64,000 bases of DNA from GCA-002050365 sp964237235 (GCA_964237235.1 CAXSGY010000004.1:193702-257701), one strand, 5' to 3'; counted from the stretch's first letter, positions 54,229 to 63,935 are shown. Made by a program: numbers and translations. The notes: generated by a model from the letters alone, not told the origin.

Positions 54229-54294
54229 CTTTGCATCTTCGCGTCTTTGCGGGGGATAAAAATTGTTTTCCCGCAAAGGCGCGAAGATGCAAAG
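54229..54294. repeat. TTTGCATCTTCGCG-type palindrome
   Basis: 25 nt arms (54229-54253, 54270-54294) complementary with one G-U, 16 nt loop. It lies 28 bp beyond the stop of the flavoprotein gene at 54322 and is followed on the minus strand by AAAATCG, so it is not a classical T-run terminator. Confidence 0.85.
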
Positions 54295-54321
54295 AAAAAC
54301 TATTTTTGCAGCGGTTTTAAC

Positions 54322-55485
54322 TCAAATCGCTTTGCCGGCGGCGAAGCCGGACGACCACGCCCATTGAAAATTATAACCGCCGAGCCAGCCGGTTACGTCA
54401 ACGATTTCGCCGATAAAATAAAGCCCGGAAACTCGTTTGGCTTCCATAGTCTTCGACGAAAGCTCATCGGTCGAAACGCCGCCCGAAGTTACTTCGGCGC
54501 GGTCAAAGCCTTCGGTGTCGCTGAATTTGATTTGCCAATCGTTTAGTTTTCCGGCGATTTGTTCGATTTCCGGGCGGCTGAATTGATTAACAGGCTTGTT
54601 CGGAAAATTTCGCGCCGTAAAATTTTCGGCGAAACGGTGCGGCAGAAAACGGCTCAGAAAATTGTCGAGCCTTTGTTTGTTCTCACGGTTTTCCGCCAAC
54701 AATCGAGCCGCATTTGCCGCCGGCAGCAAATCAATCGAAACCGATTTTCCCTTTTGCCAGTAATTCGAGATTTGCAAAATCGCCGGACCGGAAAGCCCGC
54801 GGTGCGTGAATAAAATATTTTCCCGAAACGATTGTTTGCCGGATGAAACCGCCGCGTCAATCGAAACGCCCGCCAGCTTTTTAAAGTTCGCGTCCGAATG
54901 TTCGGCGACGAGCGCGACGAGCGCAGGCGTTGGCGGAACGATTTTCAAATCGAATTGTTCAGCGACGCGATAACCGAAATCGCTCGCTCCGATTTTCGGA
55001 AACGAAAGCCCGCCGGTTGCGACGATCAAACTTTCACAGGAAAAATTTCCCTGACTCGTTTCGACTGTAAACGAACCGTTTTTACAGACGCTTTGCACCG
55101 CGCAATTAAGGCGGATCTCGACGCGCGCCGCGCGGCATTCCGTCAAAAGCATTTCGACAATTTGGCTTGAGGATTGGCGGCAGAAAAGCTGTCCGAGCTT
55201 TTTTTCGTAGAACTCGATGCGGTGTTTTTTGACGAGTTCGACAAAATCCTGCGGCGTGTATTGGGCTAACGCCGATTTGCAAAAATGCGGATTTTCGGAA
55301 ACGAAATTTTCGGCGCGCGCGTTTGTGTTCGTAAAATTACAGCGACCGCCGCCGGAAATTAAAATTTTGCGCCCGATTTGCGCGTTGTGTTCGAGAACTA
55401 AAATTTTGCGCCCGCGTCGTCCGGCTTCTATCGCGCAAAAAAGCCCCGCCGCGCCCGCGCCGATGATAATCGCGTCGAATTTCAT
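54322..55485 (-). CDS. BaiN/HI0933-like FAD-dependent oxidoreductase
   Basis: 387 aa. FAD-binding GxGxxG in DAIIIGAGAAGLFCAIEAGR, the family signature RKILISGGGRCNFTN, VATGGLSFPKIGASDFGYRV, and the C-terminal LYFIGEIVDVTGWLGGYNFQ. Family members reduce flavin-type or bile-acid substrates in a few cases; the role is mostly unknown. It starts 2 nt after the DinB gene stop and is probably cotranscribed. Confidence 0.92.
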   Translation of the reverse strand: MKFDAIIIGAGAAGLFCAIEAGRRGRKILVLEHNAQIGRKILISGGGRCNFTNTNARAENFVSENPHFCKSALAQYTPQDFVELVKKHRIEFYEKKLGQLFCRQSSSQIVEMLLTECRAARVEIRLNCAVQSVCKNGSFTVETSQGNFSCESLIVATGGLSFPKIGASDFGYRVAEQFDLKIVPPTPALVALVAEHSDANFKKLAGVSIDAAVSSGKQSFRENILFTHRGLSGPAILQISNYWQKGKSVSIDLLPAANAARLLAENRENKQRLDNFLSRFLPHRFAENFTARNFPNKPVNQFSRPEIEQIAGKLNDWQIKFSDTEGFDRAEVTSGGVSTDELSSKTMEAKRVSGLYFIGEIVDVTGWLGGYNFQWAWSSGFAAGKAI

Positions 55486-55487
55486 TC

Positions 55488-56003
55488 TTAATTCAAATAT
55501 CTTTCGCGCAGGATATTAGTATGATGTCGAACGTGACCGACCATTATAAAAGCCAGCGCGCGAACCGAAACCGCCGCGCCGCTCGCCGTGCCGCGCCGCG
55601 ACCACATTTCATCGGTCAGATTTTGAAACATCAAACTATTCGATTGACGAAGCAGCGCGAATTCTTCGACCAAATCGGCAAAGTTCGATTCATTAAAATT
55701 GCTCGCGGCGACATATTCGTTTTCTTCAAAACCCGCCAGAGGAGTTTCGTCGCCGCGCGAAATTCGCAGCGCGCGATACGAAAAAACTCTCTCGCCGTCA
55801 ATGATGTGTCCGAGCAATTCCCTGACGCTCCATTTGCCTTCGGCGTAGCGAAAATTTTCTTTGTCCGGCGAAATTCCGTCGAGCAAATTTCGCAATTCGT
55901 CAATCTGATTTCCCAACGCCGCAACGATGTCCGCGTCTTCGGCGAGCGAGACATAATTGGCATAGTATTCGGCATATTCGTCTTTTTCCGGTCGCGTTTT
56001 CAT
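55488..56003 (-). CDS. DinB family protein
   Basis: 171 aa. Four-helix DinB fold with metal-site histidines in WSVRELLGHIIDGERVFSYR and MVGHVRHHTNILRERYL. Likely a thiol-transferase-type or uncharacterised metal protein. It precedes the BaiN-like gene by 2 nt. A second, different DinB-superfamily gene is at 44291. Confidence 0.9.
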   Translation of the reverse strand: MKTRPEKDEYAEYYANYVSLAEDADIVAALGNQIDELRNLLDGISPDKENFRYAEGKWSVRELLGHIIDGERVFSYRALRISRGDETPLAGFEENEYVAASNFNESNFADLVEEFALLRQSNSLMFQNLTDEMWSRRGTASGAAVSVRALAFIMVGHVRHHTNILRERYLN

Positions 56004-56110
56004 TAAATTATCTTACCAGAACAAACATAAACCCGCTTCAGGCGCGAAGACGCGCGGTCACTTTCGAAAATCGTTTCAACCGCGCGGATTGCTTTTTCGT
56101 ATCGTTGATT

Positions 56111-57493
56111 TCACTTTGCGCTGCAAGCGACCGCGTGCGCCGATTTCAAATCAATCTCGATTTGCCGGCGGATTTTTTCGCTCGCTTCGGGCAAAATACA
56201 AACCGCGTTCGCCGCGTGTTTTTTGACGCAGCCGCCTTTGCGGTGTTTTTTGACTTCGGCGGAAACCGAATCGGTTTGTCCGATGCAGACCAGGGCGTGA
56301 TGAGCGCGTTTGTGATGATCGGTTTTGCGTTTGGAAATAATATAAACCGCCGGAATCGGCTCGAATTTTTCGTCCAGCTCAAAGACCTTAAAATCGTAAC
56401 GCTCTTTTTTTCCGCGAAAAATCGCCGAGCCAATCGGTTTGCCTTTCTTCGGTTTCGGCGGACGCGATTTGACTTCTTCAACGACCGCGATTGGCGCGAC
56501 GACCGTCATTTTTTTCAATTTCCGGTTCGCCTTGACCGTTTTCGCCGAAGAAATCGCCGGTTTGAATTTCAAACGCTTCCAAACGATATTTTTCGTCGGC
56601 GCGACCGGTTTGAATCTCGGAGTTCTCGCTTCATTTTTCTTCGGCTCGGAAACAGCTTTTATTTTCGCCGTTGGCGTTGCGACTTTTTTCGCAACATTTT
56701 CTTTCGGCTTGGTAAGCGATTTTGGAGTTGCCGATTTTCCGGTGCTTTTTACCGGCGCGGCGATTATTGTTTTTTGTGTTTTTCGTTTAACGGTTTTCGC
56801 CTTAATCGTCGGCGCGACGCTTTTTTTCGGCTTCAAACGCTTTGCCGCCGTCAATTTAGTTTGGCTGATTTTCGACGCTTTCTTCGCCTTTAAAATCGGC
56901 TTTGCCGCTTGCGAAACGACTTTTTGGCGGGCATTTGAAACACTTTTCACTTTCGACGAACTTGGTTTTTTCGTTCTTTGGATTGTCGGTTTGACCGTTT
57001 TCGATTTAACCTTTTGAGCAGATTTTTTGACAGTATTTTTATTAGTCTTTTTCGCGTCCGCCGTTTTTTGCGCCGGTTTCCGTTTCGCCGTTGATTCGAG
57101 ATTTTTTTTCGCGGCGGCTTTTTTCGGTGTCAAAGTTAATTTAATTTTCGGCGCGGCTGATTTAATTTGCCTGCCCGTTGCCTTGACCGTTTTCGCCGAA
57201 ATTTTTACGGCGGGCTTTTTCGTATTCGGCGTTGCGGTCTGTTTCAAAGGCGATGCGGCTTTTCTTTTTGAAACGGTTTTCAGGGCGTTCAGAGTTTTCG
57301 CCGACAGCTTCGGCGCGGTTTTTTGCAGAGACGTTTTTGCTGACGCTTTTGCCGACGCTTTTATTTTTGGCGGCGCGGCTTGAGCAGCGGATTTCCTCGC
57401 CGTCGATTTTGTTTTGATGACGGCTTTGATCGGCGCGAGAGACTTTGTTTTCGGTTTTGCAGACGGTTTTCTCTGTTTTACGGCGTGCTTCAT
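56111..57493 (-). CDS. Histone-H1-like Lys/Ala-rich protein with a degenerate GIY-YIG-like domain
   Basis: 460 aa from ATG at 57493 (another ATG at 57502). The first about 350 residues are almost wholly Lys, Ala, Thr, Ser and Pro (SAKASAKTSLQKTAPKLSAK style), like histone H1 tails, and should bind DNA or RNA non-specifically. The last 106 residues form a compact domain: PAVYIISKRKT, HHALVCIGQTDSVSAEVKKH, and RRQIEIDLKSAH. The spacing fits a GIY-YIG nuclease, with AVYII as the first and VCIGQT as the second motif, but the usual Tyr is Cys and the catalytic Arg is not evident, so activity is doubtful. Confidence 0.7.
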   Translation of the reverse strand: MKHAVKQRKPSAKPKTKSLAPIKAVIKTKSTARKSAAQAAPPKIKASAKASAKTSLQKTAPKLSAKTLNALKTVSKRKAASPLKQTATPNTKKPAVKISAKTVKATGRQIKSAAPKIKLTLTPKKAAAKKNLESTAKRKPAQKTADAKKTNKNTVKKSAQKVKSKTVKPTIQRTKKPSSSKVKSVSNARQKVVSQAAKPILKAKKASKISQTKLTAAKRLKPKKSVAPTIKAKTVKRKTQKTIIAAPVKSTGKSATPKSLTKPKENVAKKVATPTAKIKAVSEPKKNEARTPRFKPVAPTKNIVWKRLKFKPAISSAKTVKANRKLKKMTVVAPIAVVEEVKSRPPKPKKGKPIGSAIFRGKKERYDFKVFELDEKFEPIPAVYIISKRKTDHHKRAHHALVCIGQTDSVSAEVKKHRKGGCVKKHAANAVCILPEASEKIRRQIEIDLKSAHAVACSAK

Positions 57494-57610
57494 ATAACAC
57501 ATTGTATTACAAATGAAACGTCAGGACAAAACGAAGCGCGAATTTTTCGGTCAATTTTCCGAAACTTTTTTGATGTAATTTAAGACGCGCCGATATTTGC
57601 TGATTTTCCG

Positions 57611-58249
57611 TCAATTAACTTCCCTTTTCATTTTTTCCGAGGAAACAAAAACGAATCTCTGTTCGGACAGCGGCAGTAAATATTTCTCAAACTTCGCGCC
57701 GCTCGCAGCCAGCGAATCGCCAAGTGCGTTGCCTCCGAAGAAGAGGAAATCACAATCGCCGCGCCACCTTAAAATCTTCGGTAGCTTCGGCATAAATTTA
57801 TCAATCGCACGGCATAAAACAAATGAAACATCGGGCTTTTTGAGTTCTTCAAATTGATTATTGAGAACGCGGGCGCGATTCTTCAATCTGCATTCCGCCA
57901 AAACTTCGTCCAGAAACTTCGCCTTTTTCAATTTCGATTCGACGAGAACACCGCGCAAATCCTTTCGGGCGACGAGCAGCGGAACGGCGGGCAAACCCGC
58001 GCCCGTGCCGAGGTCGGCGAACGTCGTGTTTTTCGGCAGAAATTGTTCGGCGTAGATTGATTCTAAAACGTGGCGAACGACGAAAGTTTCAACCTCAAAC
58101 GGCGCAACCAGATGAAGAAGCGCGTTGTGTTTTTCGACGAGTTCAAAAAATTTCGCCAGATTAAAAATCTTCTCGGTCGAAAGCGAAACGCCGAACGCCT
58201 CACGATTTGTCTCAAACGCGCGGATAAATTGTCGCTCCCGGTCGTTCAT
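57611..58249 (-). CDS. rsmG: 16S rRNA (guanine-N7) methyltransferase RsmG
   Basis: 212 aa. Methylates G527 of 16S rRNA with SAM. Family features: HNALLHLVAP (for the usual N-L-T region), the SAM motif FADLGTGAGLPAVPLLVARK, and VLVESKLKKAKFLDEVLAEC. Length normal. Its start is about 75 bp from the terminator next to the displaced tRNA-Asp fragment. Confidence 0.93.
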   Translation of the reverse strand: MNDRERQFIRAFETNREAFGVSLSTEKIFNLAKFFELVEKHNALLHLVAPFEVETFVVRHVLESIYAEQFLPKNTTFADLGTGAGLPAVPLLVARKDLRGVLVESKLKKAKFLDEVLAECRLKNRARVLNNQFEELKKPDVSFVLCRAIDKFMPKLPKILRWRGDCDFLFFGGNALGDSLAASGAKFEKYLLPLSEQRFVFVSSEKMKREVN

Positions 58250-58322
58250 TGAAAGTTATATAAACATTAATCGCCGCGGAAAAATTTGTTTACTCGAACG
58301 CGCCGCTTGAAAACAAGAAAAA

Positions 58323-58348
58323 CAGTTTCGAGACTTGCCTCGAAACTG
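58323..58348 (-). terminator. Terminator, originally of tRNA-Asp
   Basis: 10 bp stem CAGTTTCGAG/CTCGAAACTG (58323-58332, 58339-58348), 6 nt loop, followed on the minus strand by TTTTTCTTG. It lies directly beyond the displaced tRNA 3' half and probably ended the tRNA-Asp transcript before the element inserted. Confidence 0.85.
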
Positions 58349-58356
58349 CTGTTTAC

Positions 58357-58412
<56 letters not shown>

Positions 58413-58474
58413 ATTAAAATTCTGCCTTTCAGATTTCTCTTAACTATAAGCATTTTCAGGTAGTTAACAACACC

Positions 58475-58503
58475 AAGCAACTGTGCCAAAACCACAGTTG
58501 CTT
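58475..58503. terminator. Hairpin near the left end of the element
   Basis: 11 bp stem AAGCAACTGTG/CACAGTTGCTT (58475-58485, 58493-58503), 7 nt loop, TTTATTTAT on the plus side. On the minus strand it immediately follows a short frame that ends at 58507 (VFENVAKNVAKMCRKYPA). Confidence 0.7.
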
Positions 58504-58786
58504 TATTTATGCGGGATATTTCCGGCACATTTTGGCTACGTTTTTGGCTACGTTTTCAAACACGATTTCAAGCGAAAATTTTATCACACTTGAAAGAAAT
58601 ATCTTTACTCTCAAATCCTAATCGGTGTATAATCCGTGCCACATCAAAATAAAGCAGTATTTCTTTCATAACAGGAGATTATATTTATCTGGAAATGATT
58701 AAGAAACCTCAATTCATTATACTGCACCCCGTTAAGACAAAGCTGATTCAGAGCGAGTATCCTAACAATTTGGGAGAATACTTTTT

Positions 58787-59056
58787 ATGGGAAAAGGCAG
58801 AGTGTGGACTTCTGAAGAGAAGGCGAAAATCGTGGTTCAGGGATTAAAAGGGCGAGCGGTCTCTGAGATTTGCAGCGAACATCAGATTCACCAAACGCAG
58901 TATTACAAATGGCGCGAGCAGTTTTTAGATAACATTCCGAAGCTCTTTGAAACAAAACAGCAGTCGAAGAAAGAAGTGAGCCTAGAGCGGGAGAATCAGA
59001 AACTCAAGACAATGGTCGGCGAATTGACAATGGAGCTTAAAAAAAACGATTGGTAA
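58787..59056 (+). CDS. IS3-family transposase OrfA
   Basis: 89 aa. Helix-turn-helix of transposase-8 type: WTSEEKAKIVVQGLKGRAVS, HQIHQTQYYKWREQFLD, then a leucine-zipper-like helix (ENQKLKTMVGELTMELKK). GGGAG lies upstream of the ATG. An A8 run at 59039-59046 near its 3' end is a typical -1 slippage site for making the OrfAB fusion. Confidence 0.88.
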   Translation: MGKGRVWTSEEKAKIVVQGLKGRAVSEICSEHQIHQTQYYKWREQFLDNIPKLFETKQQSKKEVSLERENQKLKTMVGELTMELKKNDW

Positions 59057-59844
59057 AGTATCGCCGCAAGCGAAGCGCAGTTACCGAAGAATCCGACCGA
59101 GCGGTGTTGCCGATTATCCAGCAGCTTAAAGCCGGGCATCCGTTTTGGGGTTATCGCCGGATTTGGGCATATCTGGTCTTCGTCGAGCGATTGAAAATCA
59201 ACCGTAAGCGCGTCTAACCGGCTGTTGCGGGAAAACGGTTTGCTCGTGAGAGGCGATGAAAAATTAAAGGCAAAGCGGACAAGTCGGCAATCAAAGCCGC
59301 GCCCGGAGAAACCCAATAGCTGGTGGGGCGTAGATATGACAAAGGTTTTGACTCAAGAAGGCTGGGCATATTTGGTGGTCGTCAATGATTGGTTTACGAA
59401 GAAGATTCTCGGCGCGTTTGTGGCGAGTCGAAGCCGCGCCTCGGATTGGCTCGAAGCCGTCAACCTTGCCGTATGCAGACAATTTCGCGCCGGCATCCGG
59501 GAGGCGGAAAATCTCGAACTAAATTTGATGAGCGATAATGGCTCTCAGCCGACCGGCTTAACTTTTATGAGAGAATGCCGCCCGCTTGGGATCAAACAGG
59601 CATTCATGGCTTATGCTAATCCGAAGGGCAATGCCGACACCGAACGCCTGATTCGCACCATTAAAGAAGAGCTTTGCTGGCTGCGCGAGTGGTCGTCAGT
59701 TGAAGAATTGAAAATTGAGGTGGAAAAGTTTATCAGGTATTTTAACGCCAATTATTTGCATCGGCTTTGGGTTACAAAACGCCGAACGCATTTGAAAACG
59801 AATGGTTCAGAAATAATCAAATTACTCGCTCTCAGGCAGCTTGA
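59048..59844 (+). pseudogene. IS3-family transposase OrfB, two frameshifts
   Basis: Read in the -1 frame after orfA it gives KYRRKRSAVTEESDRAVLPI and HPFWGYRRIW, then breaks at about 59215, where one extra base would have to be dropped to reach RLLRENGLLVRGDEK. The DDE residues are in SWWGVDMTKV, LMSDNGSQP and GNADTERLIRTIKEE. Near 59772 a missing G breaks it again; restoring it gives HRALGYKTPNAFENEW and a stop at 59842. The element is probably immobile. Confidence 0.8.
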
Positions 59845-60125
59845 TTAACAGGGAGCTTTACATGATCCCGCCCCACAGAATGAAACAGGCTGAACAGAGC
59901 AGCCTGAGATTAACTGATACATAGCTTCCAACTATTCTTCTAAGGGGTTAGCAGACTAAAGGCGCGGGTGTATCTAACTAGCAAATTGAAAACGGCGATC
60001 AAGCTATGGCACATACCTTGCAACTCACCATCCTAGATAATGTTTTTATGTCCGAAGTTAATGCAGTTCTTATAAGTCGGAATTTGCATAAAAATATTAA
60101 CCACAAAAAAAAGGAGATAAAAATT

Positions 60126-60815
60126 ATGAGTGAAACAACAGGACGAACGGTATCAGGACTTTTTAACGACAGAGCAAGCACCGAACGAGCTTATTCGGCA
60201 TTGGAAAGCCGCGGTTATACCAAAGATGATGTCAATTTACTGATGTCAGACGAAACGCGCAACAAACATTTCGGCGAAGGAACAGTCGCAACCGAACTCG
60301 GCAGCAAAGCTCTTGAAGGCGCGGGAACCGGTTCAGCCATCGGCGGAACGCTCGGCGCGATTATTGCCGGTATCGCAGCCATCGGAACAAGCGTTTTAAT
60401 TCCGGGACTCGGATTAGTTATCGCCGGACCGATTGCGGCGGCTTTGGCTGGCGCGGGAGCAGGCGGATTGACAGGCGGTTTGATCGGAGCGTTAGTCGGT
60501 TCGGGTATACCCGAAGAACATGCTGCCGAGTATGAATCAGGAATTAAAAACGGCGGCGTTTATATGGGCGTTAATGCGCGCAATGACGAAGACGCGCAAT
60601 ACTTCCATGATGAATTCAACAAAAACGGCGGTTCGCACGTATTTGGAACCGGTGTCGGTATTGCCGGCGGAGCGGTTGCAGGCGCAGCGGTCGGCTCGGT
60701 AGTTCCGGTTGTCGGAACGGCGATTGGCGGCGTTGTCGGCGGCGTGGCGGGTGGAGTTGCCGGTCACGAAGTAGCCGAACATACAAATCCTGATGACAAA
60801 TTAAATAACAGATAG
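60126..60815 (+). CDS. YflT-like general stress protein with glycine-zipper helices
   Basis: 229 aa from ATG at 60126 with AAGGAG about 10 nt upstream; earlier in-frame starts lack one. The N-terminal ~50 residues (VSGLFNDRASTERAYSALES, RGYTKDDVNLLMSDETRNK) match the YflT/general stress 17M type. Two Gly/Ala-rich hydrophobic segments follow (IAAIGTSVLIPGLGLVIAGP; GIAGGAVAGAAVGSVVPVVG). Similar proteins are stress-induced and often in multiple copies. It may be cargo of the element rather than a mobility gene. Confidence 0.8.
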   Translation: MSETTGRTVSGLFNDRASTERAYSALESRGYTKDDVNLLMSDETRNKHFGEGTVATELGSKALEGAGTGSAIGGTLGAIIAGIAAIGTSVLIPGLGLVIAGPIAAALAGAGAGGLTGGLIGALVGSGIPEEHAAEYESGIKNGGVYMGVNARNDEDAQYFHDEFNKNGGSHVFGTGVGIAGGAVAGAAVGSVVPVVGTAIGGVVGGVAGGVAGHEVAEHTNPDDKLNNR

Positions 60816-60845
60816 ATGTACCCAAGTTAACCTTGAATAACTTGA

Positions 60846-60893
60846 ACAAATGAATAGGGGAAGTTTTGAGAGAGGCTTCCCCTATTCATTTGT
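60846..60893. terminator. Long hairpin after the stress gene
   Basis: Perfect 18 bp stem (60846-60863 with 60876-60893), 12 nt loop. It lies 30 nt after the stop at 60815, with no strong T-run. Likely a terminator or mRNA-protecting structure. Confidence 0.75.
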
Positions 60894-60924
60894 CTGCGAA
60901 GCGGTTATAGATAATTAATTTCTA

Positions 60925-61284
60925 GTGTATAATGCAGTTACGAGTAACAAAACTGCCTTATCATCATCACGCCAGCCAACCCAAGACGAGTTAGATTCTT
61001 CCTGCTTTCATCACCCTGATAAAGGATGCCGGATTGTTTGGTATCCGGTTCCCAAGAAAGACGAGCAAGGCAATTACGAACGCGACGCGAACGGCAAAAA
61101 GGTGTTCAAGAATAGCGTAATGTGCAAGACCCACAAAATCAGAATCTGTTACGCGATGAAAGAATGTTATTTTGAAATCGGCACCCACTTCAATCAATTA
61201 AGCCTTGGCTACGAAGCACCGTATTCTCTCGACAATTACCCATATGATGAAGCAAATGAGAATCCAATCGAATCGTTAATTTGA
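60925..61284 (+). CDS. Hypothetical protein with Cys/His pairs
   Basis: 119 aa from GTG at 60925; the start is uncertain, since there is no ribosome site. The body has CFHHPDKGCRIVWYPVPKKD, CKTHKIRICYAMKEC and an acidic tail, suggesting a small metal-binding domain. No family is recognised. Its stop overlaps the first helix of the candidate RNA at 61281. Confidence 0.55.
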   Translation: MYNAVTSNKTALSSSRQPTQDELDSSCFHHPDKGCRIVWYPVPKKDEQGNYERDANGKKVFKNSVMCKTHKIRICYAMKECYFEIGTHFNQLSLGYEAPYSLDNYPYDEANENPIESLI

Positions 61285-61434
61285 AGTTGTTGGCGTTGCG
61301 GACAGTGAGCCGCATATTTCCGGGTAGCTAATTCGGCAACTATAGTGATGTATCACAGATAGGAAACCGTGTGCAATTAACGTTATTGCTAAACCGATAA
61401 GCTACAAGTCAAACCTTGTCGTCAACAACTTTAA
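61281..61434. ncRNA. Candidate multibranched structured RNA
   Basis: A 15 bp closing helix pairs 61281-61295 with 61420-61434 (two G-U). Inside: hairpin TGCGG/CCGCA (61297-61301, 61310-61314); helix GTAGCT/AGCTAC (61324-61329, 61400-61405) continued by TCGG/CCGA (61333-61336, 61394-61397); within it hairpins CTAT-GTGA/TCAC-ATAG (61340-61362) and GCAAT/ATTGC (61373-61377, 61385-61389). The fold fills the whole gap between two genes of the element. No class is recognised; the strand is unknown. The closed, paired ends recall a retron msr-msd, but no reverse transcriptase is present. Confidence 0.5.
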
Positions 61435-61443
61435 GCGAATGAA

Positions 61444-61809
61444 ATGATTATGGAAGCAATACTTTTCTCAACAATCTTCACCGCCGCAGTTGGCTATCCC
61501 TATTGGCGATTTACCCGCCGCAGAGAGCCGGTTTATGACGACCACGAACCGAGCAGCCGCGAGATTAGAGAATCGCCGCTTTACAGGGCATTCCGCAATT
61601 CAGTATTAAAGCGCGACAACTTTCAATGCATCTGGTGTCATTCCGAAAACAATCTCGAAGTGCATCATCTTTATTCGTTCGCCAGTTTCCCCGAAGGACG
61701 ATTCGATATAAAAAATACCATCACGCTCTGCCATCGTTGCCATCTTCAAACTCCAAATTATGGTAACAAAGAAAAAGCGTTCTCTCAAAAAATAATTAAC
61801 TCAAAATAA
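61444..61809 (+). CDS. HNH endonuclease
   Basis: 121 aa; ATG at 61444 and a second at 61450. An N-terminal hydrophobic stretch (ILFSTIFTAAVGYPYW) could be a membrane anchor, unusual for an HNH protein. The HNH domain has FQCIWCHSENNLEVHHLYSF, the Asn in DIKNTITLC, and CHRCH. One base separates it from the next gene, so the two form an operon. Confidence 0.85.
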   Translation: MIMEAILFSTIFTAAVGYPYWRFTRRREPVYDDHEPSSREIRESPLYRAFRNSVLKRDNFQCIWCHSENNLEVHHLYSFASFPEGRFDIKNTITLCHRCHLQTPNYGNKEKAFSQKIINSK

Positions 61810-61810
61810 A

Positions 61811-62236
61811 ATGGATAAGTATGAAATTGCAGACCAGACATTTGCCGTTATAGACAATCAATTATGGCAACTGGTTGCGCCGACTTCCGATCAGGAAACA
61901 GTGGATGAAATTCCGCTCGCAAAGCCGGCAGTCAAGACAAAAACATCAAAAAAACTAAGCGAACAGAAAATTCAAAAAATGGTCGAGGACAGACTAAACG
62001 GAATGACTTTGAGCAAAGTTTGTCAGAAGTATGATGTTACTGCGCCGACTTTTTCTTACTGGATAAAAAAGCAAGACGCAACAGTTCCCACAAACACAAA
62101 AGTAAAGGATTATAATTGCCGTGATTGTCGCCGTTCGTTCAAATCAAATTTAAGTTTGCTCGACGTAAAATGTCCGAATTGCAATTCGCTGGAAATTGAA
62201 AACGGCGCAAGTGAGCCGGCAATCAAGGAAGAATAA
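61811..62236 (+). CDS. Putative DNA-binding protein: HTH plus zinc ribbon
   Basis: 141 aa. Residues about 48-90 (LSEQKIQKMVEDRLNGMTLS, KVCQKYDVTAPTFSYWIKK) form a transposase-like helix-turn-helix. A zinc ribbon follows: YNCRDCRRSF and VKCPNCNSLE (two CxxC). It is 1 nt behind the HNH gene and 15 nt before the VRR-NUC gene. It could be a regulator or a targeting partner of the nucleases; nothing shows which. Confidence 0.7.
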   Translation: MDKYEIADQTFAVIDNQLWQLVAPTSDQETVDEIPLAKPAVKTKTSKKLSEQKIQKMVEDRLNGMTLSKVCQKYDVTAPTFSYWIKKQDATVPTNTKVKDYNCRDCRRSFKSNLSLLDVKCPNCNSLEIENGASEPAIKEE

Positions 62237-62251
62237 TTAATTCTCGCAACT

Positions 62252-62557
62252 TTGAAGGAAACTCAATTAGTCCGACAAATCATAGACTTTCTTAATTATC
62301 GCGGTCATTTAGTTGATCGAACGCAATCGGGAATGATCCGCGGCGACCACAAAGGCAAAGGCTGGGCAGTGAGGCTATCGCGCCCCGGAACTGCCAATAT
62401 TACCGGCTGCTCGAAAGACGGAAAGTTTATCGCCGTCGAATGTAAAATCGCCCCCAACAAACCGACCGAACTGCAAAAATCCTACCTTGAAGAAGTCAAA
62501 AAGCGCGGCGGCATCGCACTCGTTCCTTACTCTCTCGATGATGTCGCTAATTTATAA
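62252..62557 (+). CDS. VRR-NUC domain protein
   Basis: 101 aa from TTG at 62252 (no ATG in frame nearby). The VRR-NUC fold, a PD-(D/E)XK nuclease common in phages, is seen in GWAVRLSRPGTANITGCSKD, FIAVECK (E63, K65) and GGIALVPYSLDDV. In most relatives the residue at position 49 is Asp (A-D-I); here it is Asn, which would weaken metal binding. It precedes the integrase by 38 bp. Confidence 0.85.
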   Translation: MKETQLVRQIIDFLNYRGHLVDRTQSGMIRGDHKGKGWAVRLSRPGTANITGCSKDGKFIAVECKIAPNKPTELQKSYLEEVKKRGGIALVPYSLDDVANL

Positions 62558-62595
62558 CTCGATTCATTAACCCCTAACCCACTTAAGGAGGAACA

Positions 62596-63845
<1,250 letters not shown>

Positions 63846-63850
63846 ATTGA

Positions 63851-63929
63851 ATTTTGGATTTTAGGTTTCGGATTTTGGATTGGTAAAGAAGTTATTTCAA
63901 CCCGAAATCCGAAACCTAAAATCCAAAAT
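63851..63929. repeat. ATTTTGGATTTTAGGTTTCGG-type palindrome between tRNAs
   Basis: 28 nt arms (63851-63878 and 63902-63929) with one mismatch and a 23 nt loop, filling the gap between tRNA-Asp and tRNA-Val. Another member of the varied intergenic palindromes in this window. Confidence 0.85.
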
Positions 63930-63935
63930 CGAAAT

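Larger units (their letters stand above)
58723..59877 (+). mobile_element. Degenerate IS3-family insertion sequence
   Basis: Carries orfA and a broken orfB. Likely ends: TGCACCCCGTTAAGACAAAG at 58723 and, inverted, TGTGGGGCGGGATCATGTAA ending at 59877; both start TG and share an AAAGCT word about 15-20 bases in, so the inverted repeats are weak. No target-site duplication is evident. It sits inside the tRNA-Asp element. Confidence 0.7.

Noticed and set aside
59878..60125. Upstream-extended stress protein start at 60006
   Set aside because: The extra 40 residues have no family character, while the ATG at 60126 has a strong ribosome site.
61281..61434. Retron interpretation of the structured segment
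   Set aside because: Complementary ends fit, but there is no reverse transcriptase gene anywhere in the element, so I report only a candidate structured RNA.
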